Below, one piece after another: positions 10,928-19,149 of a stretch of DNA of 28,610 nucleotides (position 1 is its first letter; each line of letters opens with the position of its first letter). The position numbers and the translations under genes were made by a program. Below the pieces are notes generated by a model. The model did not search any database and had not been told where the DNA came from. It was given only the letters and a program-made list of their open reading frames with translations. Source of the stretch: JBDHRG01 sp039807445 (lineage in GTDB: Bacteria; Pseudomonadota; Gammaproteobacteria; Competibacterales; Competibacteraceae); assembly GCA_039807445.1 (NCBI GenBank), contig JBDHRG010000022.1:1-28610 (forward strand), given 5' to 3'.

Positions 10928-12718
10928 TCAGCGTACCACGACTTTGTCGTCGACGATCTGCGGTGTCACGAAGATCAGCAGTTCGAGCTTCTTGTTGCTG
11001 TTGATCGTGCGCGAAAACAGCCGGCCGATCACCGGCAGGTCGCCGAGCAGCGGCACCTTGTCGACGTTGTCGCGCGTCAGCTGCTCGAACACGCCGCCGA
11101 GCACCACGGTCTCGCCGTTGCGCACCAGCACCTGGGTGTTGATTTCGCGCTTGTCGAGCACTGGCTGCCCTTGCACGCGCTGGCCGGAGTCCTCGTTCTT
11201 GGTGATCTTGAGGTCCATGATGATGTTCTTGTCGGGCGTGATCTGCGGTGTCACCGTCAGCTCGAGCAGCGCATCCTTGAACGAAATGTTCTGCGTGGTC
11301 GCGCCGCCGACGTTCGACACCGCGGTGTAGGGGATCTCGCGACCCTGCTTGATCGAGGCTTCCTTGCGGTCGGCGGTCAGGACGCGCGGGTTGGACAGGA
11401 TCTCGCCGCGGCCCTCGGCTTGCAGCGCCGACAGCTCGAGGTCGATCAGGTAGTTGCTGCCGAGGATCGCGATGCCGAGCACGCCGGCCGGACCCGTGGG
11501 GTCGGTGACCGGCAGGTTGACGCCGAGGCGCTGGTTCAGCGGCACCGAGTTCAGGTCGCCCGGGCCGCGGCCGCTGGTGTTGCCGGCGTCGGCGCCCTCG
11601 ATCGTGCCGGCGATGCCGGTGTTGGTGTTGGGGCCACCGATCACCGCGAGTCCGCCGAAGCGCACGCCGAGTTCCTTGCTGAAGTCGTCGTTGGCGATCA
11701 CGACGCGCGAATCGATCATCACCTGGCGCACCGGCACGTCGAGCTTCGTCACCAGCGCGCGGATGTCGCCGAGGCGCTCGGGCAGGTCGTTGATCAACAG
11801 CGTGTTGGTGCGATCGTCGACGCTGACTTGGCCGCGCTCGGACAACAGCGACACCTGGCCGGTGGCTGCCCCGCCGGCTTCACCGCCGCGCGACTTCAGC
11901 AGCCTGGCGAGGTCGGCGGCCTTGGCGTAGTTGACCTGGATCAGCTCCGAGCGCAGCGGCACCAGCTCGGTCGACTGCTTGCGCGCCTCGAGCTCGAGCT
12001 TTTCGCGCTGCGCGATCTCGGCGGTCGGCGCGACGTAGATGACGTTGCCGCTGCGCCGCTGCGTCAGCCCCTTGGTCTGGGTGATGATCTCGAGCGCCTG
12101 GTCCCAGGGCACGTTCTTCAGGCGCAGCGTGATGCGGCCGGTGACGCTGTCGCTGACGACGATGTTGAGGCCGGTGAAGTCGGCGATGATCTGCAGCACC
12201 GCACGCACTTCGATGTCCTGGAAGTTCAGCGACAGCAGCTCGCCTTGGTAAACCCTGGGCGCTGCCGCTGCCGCGCTCGGTGCGGCGGCCGCCGGTGCGC
12301 GCGCAGCCGCCTTCGGCGGCTCGGCGGTGGCGTCGAGCGTCAGCAGCACGCTGTCGCCCTCGGCCGTCACGGTGTAGGGCAGCATGCGCGCGAGGTTGAC
12401 CAGCGCGCGGGTGCGGCCATCGGCCTCGACCACGCTGATGCGCTCGACGCCGCCGGTGTTGACGTCTTGCCGCCGCGCAGCCAGGCCGCTGCGCGTGCCG
12501 GGAAAGTCGAGCACGATGCGCGGCGGCTGGTTCACCGAGAACCAGGCCGGGGTGACGCCCTGCGACAGATGGAAGCGCAGCTGCGTGCGGTTGTCGGGCA
12601 GGCGACCGACGTCGACGGCGTTCAGCACGGCGTCTTCGGCCCGCGCGCCGCCTGCTGCCGCCAGCAGCAGGCCGAGCAGGCACCAGGCCAGTCCGCCCAG
12701 GTTCCGGATCGGCTTCAT
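10928..12718 (-). CDS. pilQ: Type IV pilus secretin PilQ
   Basis: A 596-residue outer-membrane secretin that forms the pore for type IV pilus extension and DNA uptake. A signal peptide (about residues 1-27, ending GGARA) is followed by one AMIN domain (about 30-130) that binds peptidoglycan and an Ala-rich linker. Next come the STN/N0 domain (LSLNFQDIEVRAVLQIIADF, about 165-235), the N1 domain, and the C-terminal secretin domain with VLTADRKEASIKQGREIPY and VVLGGVFEQ. Many PilQ proteins carry two AMIN domains and exceed 650 residues, so this is a compact form. The ATG at 12716-12718 has GGAG eight bases upstream. The frame is open further upstream only as a shadow of pilP. Confidence 0.95.
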   Translation of the reverse strand: MKPIRNLGGLAWCLLGLLLAAAGGARAEDAVLNAVDVGRLPDNRTQLRFHLSQGVTPAWFSVNQPPRIVLDFPGTRSGLAARRQDVNTGGVERISVVEADGRTRALVNLARMLPYTVTAEGDSVLLTLDATAEPPKAAARAPAAAAPSAAAAAPRVYQGELLSLNFQDIEVRAVLQIIADFTGLNIVVSDSVTGRITLRLKNVPWDQALEIITQTKGLTQRRSGNVIYVAPTAEIAQREKLELEARKQSTELVPLRSELIQVNYAKAADLARLLKSRGGEAGGAATGQVSLLSERGQVSVDDRTNTLLINDLPERLGDIRALVTKLDVPVRQVMIDSRVVIANDDFSKELGVRFGGLAVIGGPNTNTGIAGTIEGADAGNTSGRGPGDLNSVPLNQRLGVNLPVTDPTGPAGVLGIAILGSNYLIDLELSALQAEGRGEILSNPRVLTADRKEASIKQGREIPYTAVSNVGGATTQNISFKDALLELTVTPQITPDKNIIMDLKITKNEDSGQRVQGQPVLDKREINTQVLVRNGETVVLGGVFEQLTRDNVDKVPLLGDLPVIGRLFSRTINSNKKLELLIFVTPQIVDDKVVVR

Positions 12719-12774
12719 CAGTTCCGCTCCCCGTGCGCCTTCGTGTTGATTGGGTCTTGGTTGTCGTCGGGCCG

Positions 12775-13293
12775 TCATTCGGCGAGCTTCAGCGCGTTGC
12801 GCCGCTCGAGCCAGCCCCCGCTGCCGTCGGGCACGATCTCGACCAGCTCGAGGCGGTCGGGCTCGATCGCGACCACGCGGCCATAGTCGCTGCCGAGGTG
12901 ATTGCCGGGGCGCACCGTCAGCACCTGGCCGTCGGGCGCCTGCACCAGCGCCCAGCGCCCGCCGCGCTCGAGCGTGCCGACCATCTTCAGCGAGCCCAGA
13001 TTGTACTTTTCGAGCTCTTCGCGCGGACGCGCGACGTCGGGGCGCACATCGCTCTTCGGCGGCTCGGGCGTGCGCACGAAGGCGGCGACCGCGAACGGCG
13101 ACTTGACGTCCTGCGCCGAGTAGGGAGCAGGCGTGTAGCTCTGGACCGGCGGCAGCGGATCGAGCGGCTTGCCCGAGGCGGTGGCCTTGGTGGTGGCGAC
13201 GAATTCGCGCAGATCGCCGTCGTCGCGCTCGGCGCAACCGGCCAGCGGTGCGCACGCCAGACCCAGCACCACCAGGCGGCGCAGGGCCCTCAT
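12775..13293 (-). CDS. pilP: Type IV pilus inner-membrane lipoprotein PilP
   Basis: A 172-residue lipoprotein. The N-terminus has a signal ending in the lipobox LAGC, with the lipidated Cys at residue 20. A Pro-rich linker follows, then the PilP beta-domain with SLKMVGTLERGGRWALVQ, DGQVLTVRPGNHLG and VVAIEPDRLELVEIVPDG. PilP joins the PilM-PilN-PilO inner-membrane complex to the periplasmic domains of PilQ. The ATG at 13291-13293 overlaps the pilO stop (ATGA), and the gene ends 56 bp before pilQ. The frame is open upstream across pilO, but the lipobox and the overlap fix this start. Confidence 0.95.
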   Translation of the reverse strand: MRALRRLVVLGLACAPLAGCAERDDGDLREFVATTKATASGKPLDPLPPVQSYTPAPYSAQDVKSPFAVAAFVRTPEPPKSDVRPDVARPREELEKYNLGSLKMVGTLERGGRWALVQAPDGQVLTVRPGNHLGSDYGRVVAIEPDRLELVEIVPDGSGGWLERRNALKLAE

Positions 13294-13919
13294 CGGTGCG
13301 ACGCTCCGGTCGCGACACTCGGCTCGTCTTCGAGGTAGCGGTAGGTCTGCAGCGTCGCCTCGATCGTCAGCGGCTCGGCCGACTCGCGATTGACGTCCTT
13401 GACCGCCTGCCCGCTCAGCGTCACCGACTCGAGGGTGACGATGCGCGCCAGTGCCGCGACACTGCCGAGGAAGGCGCCGAACTGGTGGTAGTTGCCCTGC
13501 GCCTTCAGCAGGATCGGCTTGGCGGCGTAGAACTCGCGCGGGATCTCGTCGAGCGGCTTGAACTGCTGGAACACCAGGCCGTTGGCGCGGCCGAGGTTGG
13601 AAATGTCTTCGAGCAGCGAGGGCATCTCGGTGCGCGTCGGCAGCTGCTTCAGCAGCTGCGCCAGGCGCGCCTCGAGTTCGTGCAGTTGCGCGCGGTGGGC
13701 ATCGATGTTGGCGACCACGCGCTGTTTGGCGGCGAACTCGGCGCGCAGTTCGGTTTCGGTGCGGCGTTCGGCGTCGAGCGCGTCGAGCCGCGCGCTGAGG
13801 TCGAAATGGTAGCCCAGTCCGGCGACCGCGGCGGCCAGCGCCGCCATCGTCAGCGTCTTCGCCAGCCGCGACCATTCGCCGCCTTGGCCGAGGTCGAGGT
13901 TCCAGTCGCGCAGCGCCAT
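13290..13919 (-). CDS. pilO: Type IV pilus alignment protein PilO
   Basis: A 209-residue bitopic membrane protein. A short cytoplasmic start is followed by one membrane segment (about 23-39, LTMAALAAAVAGLGYHF), a coiled-coil stretch (about 45-95) and a periplasmic domain with LLEDISNLGRANGLVFQQF and the NYHQFGAFLGSVAAL motif typical of PilO. It dimerises with PilN to set the span of the inner-membrane platform. The ATG at 13917-13919 overlaps the pilN stop in an ATGA junction, and its own stop overlaps the pilP start, so the genes are tightly coupled. Confidence 0.96.
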   Translation of the reverse strand: MALRDWNLDLGQGGEWSRLAKTLTMAALAAAVAGLGYHFDLSARLDALDAERRTETELRAEFAAKQRVVANIDAHRAQLHELEARLAQLLKQLPTRTEMPSLLEDISNLGRANGLVFQQFKPLDEIPREFYAAKPILLKAQGNYHQFGAFLGSVAALARIVTLESVTLSGQAVKDVNRESAEPLTIEATLQTYRYLEDEPSVATGASHR

Positions 13920-14473
13920 CAGCGGTTCTCCGGCCCGGGCGGGCGCGTCACGCCCAGCTCGAACCAGCTGACCGGCACGCCGTTGACGTTGCGCCGCTCG
14001 ATCAGCCGCAGCGCCGGATCGCCGAAGCTCGGCGAAGCGGCGAGCCGGCGCATGAAGTCCGACACCACGTGGTTCGATTGCGCGGTGCCGCTCAGCATGA
14101 ATTCGTTGCCGCCGGCCTTGATGCCGGCCAGATACAGCGGCTCGGGCGCGAGCCGCGCCAGTTCGTCGAAAGCCTTGACCATCAGCGGCCGGCTCGCCTG
14201 CAGCCCCTGGATGACGTCGAACCGGATCAGCAGCTTCGCCTTGGCCTGTTCGAGCTGCTTGATCTCGGCAGCGATCGCCTTCAGGTGCTCGATCTCGTCG
14301 CGCAGGTACTGGTTGCGCGCGTGCTGGGCAGCGATATGCGCCTCGATCTGCCAGTGGACGGCAGCCACGCCGAGCGCACCGAGCAGCACCGCGCCGAGCA
14401 TCAGACCGACGAATTCGCGCTGCCGTTGCCGGCGCCGGGCTTCGCGCCAGGGAAGGAGGTTGATCCGCGCCAT
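13919..14473 (-). CDS. pilN: Type IV pilus assembly protein PilN
   Basis: A 184-residue protein. The N-terminus INLLPWREARR (about residues 4-14) is the conserved tail that binds PilM in the cytoplasm. A membrane helix (about 21-41) and a coiled coil (about 45-85) follow, then the periplasmic ferredoxin-like domain with LAPEPLYLAGIKAGGNEFML. The ATG at 14471-14473 lies two bases after the pilM stop. The frame continues open across pilM to beyond 16,000, but this is a high-GC shadow; the INLLPWR start settles the true N-terminus. Confidence 0.96.
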   Translation of the reverse strand: MARINLLPWREARRRQRQREFVGLMLGAVLLGALGVAAVHWQIEAHIAAQHARNQYLRDEIEHLKAIAAEIKQLEQAKAKLLIRFDVIQGLQASRPLMVKAFDELARLAPEPLYLAGIKAGGNEFMLSGTAQSNHVVSDFMRRLAASPSFGDPALRLIERRNVNGVPVSWFELGVTRPPGPENR

Positions 14474-14475
14474 CG

Positions 14476-15606
14476 TCAGTCGAAACTCCGCAAGGCCAGA
14501 CCGCAGGCTACCACGAAGCGTGCCGCCTGCCGCGACAGCTCGCCGTGGCGCATCGCCGGTGCGCTGTCGAGCGCCGGCAGCAAGCCGGCGGTCAGCCACG
14601 GATTGCCGGCTGCGTGACGGTTGGCGAGCCGCAGTCGCGGCGCGGCGAGCATGCCGTCGAAGGGGTTGGCGATCACGCTCGGCACCTGCAGCGCCGTGCC
14701 GACCGCGCGGGCCAGCCCCGGCATCAGCGCGCCGCCGCCGCTCAGGATCACGTGCTCGACCCCGGCGTGGTGGCTCGACGAATAGAAGAACTGCAGCATC
14801 TGCGCGATCTGGCCGGCGATCGTGGTGCGGTAGCGCAGTGCCACCTCGGCTGCCTCCCGCGGCTCGAGCGGCGCCGCCTCGCGCGCTTGGCCGGTTTCGC
14901 GACGGCTGTCGGTGATCGCCTGCGTCAGCAGGTTGCCACCGAAGGCCTGCTCGCGCGGGGCATGGATCACGTGTCCGTGCTGGAGCACGTACAGCGTCGA
15001 GTGCGTCGCGCCGAGGTCGATCAGCGCGTAGCGGGCATCGTCGCCGTGCTGCGGCAGCGCGTTGGCGAGCACGCGAAAGGCGCTCTCGACGGCGTAGGTT
15101 TCGACATCGACGATCGCCGCCGCGAGCCCGGCTTCCTCCAGCGCTTCGGTGCGCAGATCGACGTTTTCGCGGCGCGAGGCGACCAGCAGCACTTCCTGGC
15201 GGCTCGGGTCGGCGCGTGCGCGGCCGAGCAGTTCGAACTCGAGGTAGACCTCTTCGAGCGGGAAAGGAATGTACTGCGCCGCCTCGAGCGTCAGCGTGGC
15301 TTCGATGTCGCGCTCGTTCAGCTCGGCCGGCAGCGACACGGTGCGCGTGATCACGCTGGTCGCCGGTACCGCGACCACCGCTTCGCTCAGCCGCGTGCCC
15401 GATTCCTTGACGGCGCGGCGGACCGCCGCGGCGACGGCGACGAGGTCGTTCGGGTTGCGGTTTTCCATCGCACCGGCCGGGATGGGCTCGATCGCGCACG
15501 CTTCGATCTGGTAGCGCTGGCCGGCGCGGCTCAGCTCGACCAGCTTGACCGAGGCAGCACTCAGGTCGATTCCCAGGTATCGGCTTTTCCTGTTGAATAA
15601 CGTCAA
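14476..15606 (-). CDS. pilM: Type IV pilus actin-like protein PilM
   Basis: A 376-residue cytoplasmic actin-fold ATP-binding protein that anchors the pilus motor to PilN. Motifs: the phosphate-1 loop YLGIDLSAASVKLVEL (about 10-25), EAAQYIPFPLEEVYLEF, phosphate-2 LIDLGATHSTLYVL, and the adenosine motif VILSGGGALMPGLARAV. No ATG fits. The likely start is TTG at 15604-15606, preceded by AAGGA seven bases upstream, giving the N-terminus (M)TLFNRKSRYLGID, which matches family starts. It is first in the pilMNOPQ operon. A sigma-54-like site lies about 60 bp upstream. Confidence 0.95.
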   Translation of the reverse strand: MTLFNRKSRYLGIDLSAASVKLVELSRAGQRYQIEACAIEPIPAGAMENRNPNDLVAVAAAVRRAVKESGTRLSEAVVAVPATSVITRTVSLPAELNERDIEATLTLEAAQYIPFPLEEVYLEFELLGRARADPSRQEVLLVASRRENVDLRTEALEEAGLAAAIVDVETYAVESAFRVLANALPQHGDDARYALIDLGATHSTLYVLQHGHVIHAPREQAFGGNLLTQAITDSRRETGQAREAAPLEPREAAEVALRYRTTIAGQIAQMLQFFYSSSHHAGVEHVILSGGGALMPGLARAVGTALQVPSVIANPFDGMLAAPRLRLANRHAAGNPWLTAGLLPALDSAPAMRHGELSRQAARFVVACGLALRSFD

Positions 15607-15665
15607 GCTGCGTTCCTTCTGCGCATCGCCCGCCGCGCCCGAGCATAGCCCAGCGGCTCGACCAC

Positions 15666-15681
15666 TGCATAGGCGATGCCA
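15666..15681 (-). promoter_or_regulatory. Possible sigma-54 promoter of pilMNOPQ
   Basis: On the minus strand this reads TGGCATCGCCTATGCA. It has GG and GC exactly 10 bp apart and matches 9 of 11 fixed positions of TGGCAC-N5-TTGCA. Transcription would start near 15655, about 50 nt before the TTG of pilM. A weaker sigma-70 -10 (TATGCT) is also present nearer the gene. No activator site can be named. Confidence 0.35.
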
Positions 15682-15703
15682 GAGGCTTGAGGAGGGTTGA
15701 CGA

Positions 15704-16339
15704 ATGGCGGGACGAAGCCGCGAAGACGTGCGTCGGCGCACGCTGCTGGCGCAGGAGTGCGCACGGATCATGGCCGAGGAAGGCATCCGCGACTTCCTCG
15801 GCGCCAAGCGCAAGGCCGCGCAGCGGCTCGGCGTCGATAGCCGCAGCGCGATGCCGAACAACGTCGAGATCGAGGCGGCGCTGCGCGAGTACCAGCGCCT
15901 GTTCCACGGCGACCGTCAGCCGCAGCGGCTGCAGCGGCTGCGCGAAACCGCGCTCGAGGCGATGCGCTTCTTCGCACGCTTCCGCCCGCGGCTGGTTGGC
16001 CCGGTGCTGGCCGGCACCGCCGGACCCGCGGCCACGGTCGACCTGCACCTGTTCGCCGACACGCCCGAAGACGTCGCGCTGTTCCTGATGGGGAGCGAGA
16101 TCCCGTTCGAGTCGGGCGAGCGCCGCTTCCGGCTCGGCAGCGGCGAGCACGCGAGCTATCCGAGCTATGCCTTCGTCGCCGGTGAGGCGGCCGTCGGCTT
16201 GACCGTGTTCCCGCCCGAGGCCGAGCGCGAGGCGCCGCGCAGCCCGGTCGACGGCCGGCCGATGCACCGCGCCGGGCTGCGCGAAGTCGAGGCGCTGCTT
16301 CGCAGTGATGAGGGCGCGGGAATGGGGAATGGGGTGTGA
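15704..16339 (+). CDS. Uncharacterised protein, faint nucleotidyltransferase-like motif
   Basis: A 211-residue soluble protein divergent from pilM. The N-terminus (about 1-75) is Arg-rich and helical (AKRKAAQRLGVDSR, PNNVEIEAALREYQ). The centre has RLVGPVLAGTAG, then TVDLHLFADTPEDVALFL and IPFESGERRFRLG; the G-GT...VDLHLF arrangement weakly recalls the GS/DxD core of nucleotidyltransferases, but no clear second acidic residue is seen. I recall similar unnamed proteins in proteobacteria and cannot give a function. The ATG at 15704 has GAGGAGG eight bases upstream, so translation is well supported. The last residues, EGAGMGNGV, are encoded by the left arm of a heptamer inverted repeat, suggesting that the insertion replaced the original C-terminus. 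Confidence 0.8.
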   Translation: MAGRSREDVRRRTLLAQECARIMAEEGIRDFLGAKRKAAQRLGVDSRSAMPNNVEIEAALREYQRLFHGDRQPQRLQRLRETALEAMRFFARFRPRLVGPVLAGTAGPAATVDLHLFADTPEDVALFLMGSEIPFESGERRFRLGSGEHASYPSYAFVAGEAAVGLTVFPPEAEREAPRSPVDGRPMHRAGLREVEALLRSDEGAGMGNGV

Positions 16340-16450
16340 GACGTAGGAGCGTGAAGCGTGAAGCGTGGTGGTCTGGCAGTGTTCCCGTTCACGCTTCACG
16401 TCTAACGCCTCACGTCTCGCACCCCATTCCTCATCCCCGCTCACCCATTC
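16307..16450. repeat. Heptamer-unit long inverted repeat at the ends of convergent genes
   Basis: The left side reads in 7-bp steps (ATGAGGG, CGCGGGA, ATGGGGA, ATGGGGT, GTGAGAC and so on). The right side reads in the same period on the other strand (CGTTCAC, GCTTCAC, GTCTAAC, GCCTCAC, GTCTCGC, ACCCCAT). Bases 16326-16344 pair with 16412-16430 at 18 of 19 positions, and CGTGAAGCGTGAA (16350-16362) pairs perfectly with 16388-16400. The stop of the plus-strand gene lies in the left arm. The last codons of moeB overlie the right end. It probably serves as a bidirectional terminator. Confidence 0.9.
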
Positions 16451-17192
16451 CCGAGCAGACCGGGCATTCGGGATCGCGCGCCAGACGCGACACGCGCAGC
16501 CGCGCGCGCAAGGCGTCGTAGCGCAGCAGCCGCCCGGCGAGCGGCTCGCCGAAGCCGGCGGCGAGCTTCAGCGCTTCGACCGCCTGCAGGCTGCCGATCA
16601 CGCCGACCAGCGGCGCGGCGACGCCGGTCTGCGTGCAGGTTTCGGCGATTTCGTCGACATCGGGGTACAGGCAGCGGTAGCACGGCCCGCCCGGGGCGAA
16701 CACCGCGACCTGGCCGTCCCAGCGGATCGCCGAGCCCGACACCAGCGGCTTGCCGGCGGCGAAGCACGCCTGGTTCAGCGCGAAGCGCGTGGCGAAGTTG
16801 TCGCAGCAGTCGAGCACCACGTCGGCAACCGCGACCGCGGCGCACAGGGCGTCGCCCTCGAGCGCGTGCGCGAGCGTCGCGACCGCGACCCGCGGGTTCA
16901 GCGCCCGCAGCCGTTCGGCCGCCGACTCGACCTTGGGGCGGCCGAGGTCGGTGTGTGCGTGTGCGATCTGGCGCTGCAGGTTGGAGAGGTCGACGCGGTC
17001 GAAGTCGACCAGCGTCAGCCGGCCGAGGCCGGCGGCGGCGAGGTACATCACCGCCGGCGAACCCAGCCCGCCGAGGCCGAGCACCAGCGCGTGCGCTGCG
17101 GCGAGCCGCGCCTGACCCTCGACGCCGAGCTCGGGCAGCAGGATCTGGCGACTGTAGCGCAGCAGGTCCTGATCGTCGAAGTCGATCGCCAT
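16431..17192 (-). CDS. moeB: ThiF/MoeB-type adenylyltransferase (molybdopterin-synthase sulfurylase family)
   Basis: A 253-residue E1-like enzyme that adenylates the C-terminal Gly of MoaD or ThiS so that sulfur can be added. Features: the Arg finger in RYSRQILLPELG, the ATP loop GLGGLGSP (39-46), DFDRVDLSNLQRQ with the metal Asp, and two zinc Cys pairs (CYRC, then CPVC near the end). No rhodanese domain is attached, so the bacterial MoeB/ThiF form is favoured; ThiF and HesA cannot be excluded. The ATG at 17190-17192 has AAGG eight bases upstream. A GTG at 17205-17207 overlapping the prmC stop is an alternative start. The C-terminal GMGERG lies in the heptamer repeat. It is the last gene of the hemA operon. 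Confidence 0.88.
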   Translation of the reverse strand: MAIDFDDQDLLRYSRQILLPELGVEGQARLAAAHALVLGLGGLGSPAVMYLAAAGLGRLTLVDFDRVDLSNLQRQIAHAHTDLGRPKVESAAERLRALNPRVAVATLAHALEGDALCAAVAVADVVLDCCDNFATRFALNQACFAAGKPLVSGSAIRWDGQVAVFAPGGPCYRCLYPDVDEIAETCTQTGVAAPLVGVIGSLQAVEALKLAAGFGEPLAGRLLRYDALRARLRVSRLARDPECPVCSGMGERG

Positions 17193-17203
17193 CGCGTCTG
17201 CCT

Positions 17204-18070
17204 TCACCCCGGCCACCGGCCCAGGCTGACCCGCGGCCGGCCCCCGTAGTCGTGGCGGCACTCGACGTCGACGAAGCCGGCGGCGCGCAAGAGCTGCGGC
17301 ACCGCTTCGCCCTGGTCGTAGCCGTGCTCGAGCAGCAGCCAGCCGCCGGAGCTCAGGTGCGCGGGCGCCTGCGCGACGATGCGGCGGATGTCGTCCAGCC
17401 CCTCGGGTCCCGCCAGCAGCGCCGAGCGCGGCTCGAAGCGCGCGTCGCCCGAGCGCGGGTGCGGATCGGCCTCGGGGATGTACGGCGGGTTGCTCGCGAT
17501 CAGATCGAGTGCCGCCGGCAGCGGCGTGCACCAGTCGCCGGCGATGCACTCGACGTTGGCGAGTCCGAGCCGCGCGGCGTTGGCGCTGGCCACGGCCAGT
17601 GCGCCGGGGCTGTTGTCGACCGCCCAGACGTGCGCCCGCGGCCGCTCGGTGGCGATCGCCAGCGCGATCGCGCCGCTGCCGGTGCCGAGGTCGGCGACGC
17701 GCAGCGGCGCATCGGCCGGCAGGCGCCCGAGCGCCAGCTCGACCAGCAGTTCGGTTTCGGGGCGCGGGATCAGCGTGTCCGGGCTGACGACGAGCGCGAG
17801 CGACCAGAATTCGCGCGTGCCGGTGATGTAGGCGACCGGTTCGCCGGCGACGCGGCGCGCGAGCCAGGCCTCGAAGCGCGCGGCTTCGGCAGGCGCGGGC
17901 ACGCGCTCGGGCCAGGCGCGCAGGAAGCTTCGCGGCTTGCCGAGCACCGCGGCGAGCAGCACTTCGGCATCGAGCCTGGGCGAGCCGCTGACCGCCGCCA
18001 GCCGTGCGGCCGCCTCGGCGAGCAGCGCCGCGATGCCGGGCGTTTCCTCACCCCCCACGGCGGCGCTCAT
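17204..18070 (-). CDS. prmC: Release factor N5-glutamine methyltransferase
   Basis: A 288-residue methyltransferase that modifies the Gln of the GGQ motif in release factors, using S-adenosylmethionine. An N-terminal helical domain (about 1-75) is followed by the class I methyltransferase fold with the SAM loop DLGTGSGA (127-134) and the catalytic NPPY (194-197). The signature PRPETELLVE at 112-121 is typical. The ATG at 18068-18070 overlaps the prfA stop (ATGA), so enzyme and substrate are made from coupled genes. The open frame further upstream is a shadow of prfA. Confidence 0.96.
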   Translation of the reverse strand: MSAAVGGEETPGIAALLAEAAARLAAVSGSPRLDAEVLLAAVLGKPRSFLRAWPERVPAPAEAARFEAWLARRVAGEPVAYITGTREFWSLALVVSPDTLIPRPETELLVELALGRLPADAPLRVADLGTGSGAIALAIATERPRAHVWAVDNSPGALAVASANAARLGLANVECIAGDWCTPLPAALDLIASNPPYIPEADPHPRSGDARFEPRSALLAGPEGLDDIRRIVAQAPAHLSSGGWLLLEHGYDQGEAVPQLLRAAGFVDVECRHDYGGRPRVSLGRWPG

Positions 18071-19149
18071 TCGGCCAGCGCCGCGAGCTGGTCGGCCTGG
18101 TATTCGTGGATCAGCGGCTCGATCATCGGATCGAGCGCACCGGCGAGGATTGCGTCGAGCTTGTACAGCGTCAGGTTGATGCGGTGGTCGGTGACGCGGC
18201 CCTGCGGGAAGTTGTAGGTGCGGATGCGCTCGGAGCGGTCGCCCGAGCCGACCTGCAGCCGGCGGCTCTCGGCCTGCGTGGCGGCGCGCCTGTCGCGTTC
18301 GGCGGCGTCGAGCTTGGCGGCGAGCAGCGCCATCGCCCGGGCGCGGTTCTTGTGCTGCGAGCGCTCGTCCTGACACTCGACGACGATGCCCGAGGGCAGG
18401 TGGGTGATGCGGATCGCCGATTCGGTCTTGTTGACGTGCTGACCGCCGGCGCCCGAGGCGCGGTAGGTGTCGACCTTCAGCTCCGCGGGGTTGATCACCA
18501 CCGCCTCGAGCTCGTCGGGTTCGGGCAGGATCGCGACGGTCGCCGCCGAGGTGTGGATGCGCCCCTGCGACTCGGTCGCCGGTACGCGCTGCACGCGGTG
18601 CGCGCCCGACTCGAACTTCAGCCGCGAATAGGCACCGCGGCCGATCACGCGCGCGATCGCTTCCTTGTAGCCGCCGTGCTCGCCGGGCGATTCGCTCAGC
18701 AGCTCGACCTGCCAGCCGCGGCCCTCGGCGTAGCGCGTGTACATGCGCAGCAGGTCGCCGGCGAAGATCGCCGCCTCGTCGCCGCCGGTGCCGGCGCGGA
18801 CTTCGAGGAAGATGTTGGCCTGGTCGTGCGGGTCGGACGGCAGCAGCGCGAGCGCCAGCTCGCGCTCGGCGGCGTCGGCCCGCGCCGCGAGCGTCGCCAG
18901 CTCGTCTTCGGCGAGCGCGCGCAAGTCGGGGTCGGCTTCGCGTGCCATCTCGCGCGCGCCGGCGATGTCGTCGAGCAGGCGGCGGTAGCTGCGGAAGCCG
19001 GCGGCGAGCGGTTCGAGCTGCGCGTACTCTTGCGACAGCGCGCGGAAGCGCTCGGTGTCGGCGATGACTTCGGGCTCGGCGAGCAGCGCGGCGACTTCTT
19101 CGTGGCGCTCGCAGAGCTGCTCGAGTTTGGCGCGGATCGAGGCTTTCAT
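18067..19149 (-). CDS. prfA: Peptide chain release factor 1
   Basis: A 360-residue protein, the same length as the Escherichia coli RF1. It reads UAA and UAG stop codons and triggers peptide release. The codon-reading tripeptide PAT sits in HRVQRVPATESQGR, and the catalytic GGQ in SGAGGQHVNKTES. Both are intact, and the GGQ is the target of the neighbouring PrmC. The ATG at 19147-19149 overlaps the hemA stop by four bases. The long upstream extension of the frame is a shadow of hemA. Confidence 0.98.
   Translation of the reverse strand: MKASIRAKLEQLCERHEEVAALLAEPEVIADTERFRALSQEYAQLEPLAAGFRSYRRLLDDIAGAREMAREADPDLRALAEDELATLAARADAAERELALALLPSDPHDQANIFLEVRAGTGGDEAAIFAGDLLRMYTRYAEGRGWQVELLSESPGEHGGYKEAIARVIGRGAYSRLKFESGAHRVQRVPATESQGRIHTSAATVAILPEPDELEAVVINPAELKVDTYRASGAGGQHVNKTESAIRITHLPSGIVVECQDERSQHKNRARAMALLAAKLDAAERDRRAATQAESRRLQVGSGDRSERIRTYNFPQGRVTDHRINLTLYKLDAILAGALDPMIEPLIHEYQADQLAALAE

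Noticed and set aside
9151..12886. Large plus-strand frames opposite aroB, aroK and pilQ
   Set aside because: They are antisense shadows with no ribosome sites or recognisable domains.
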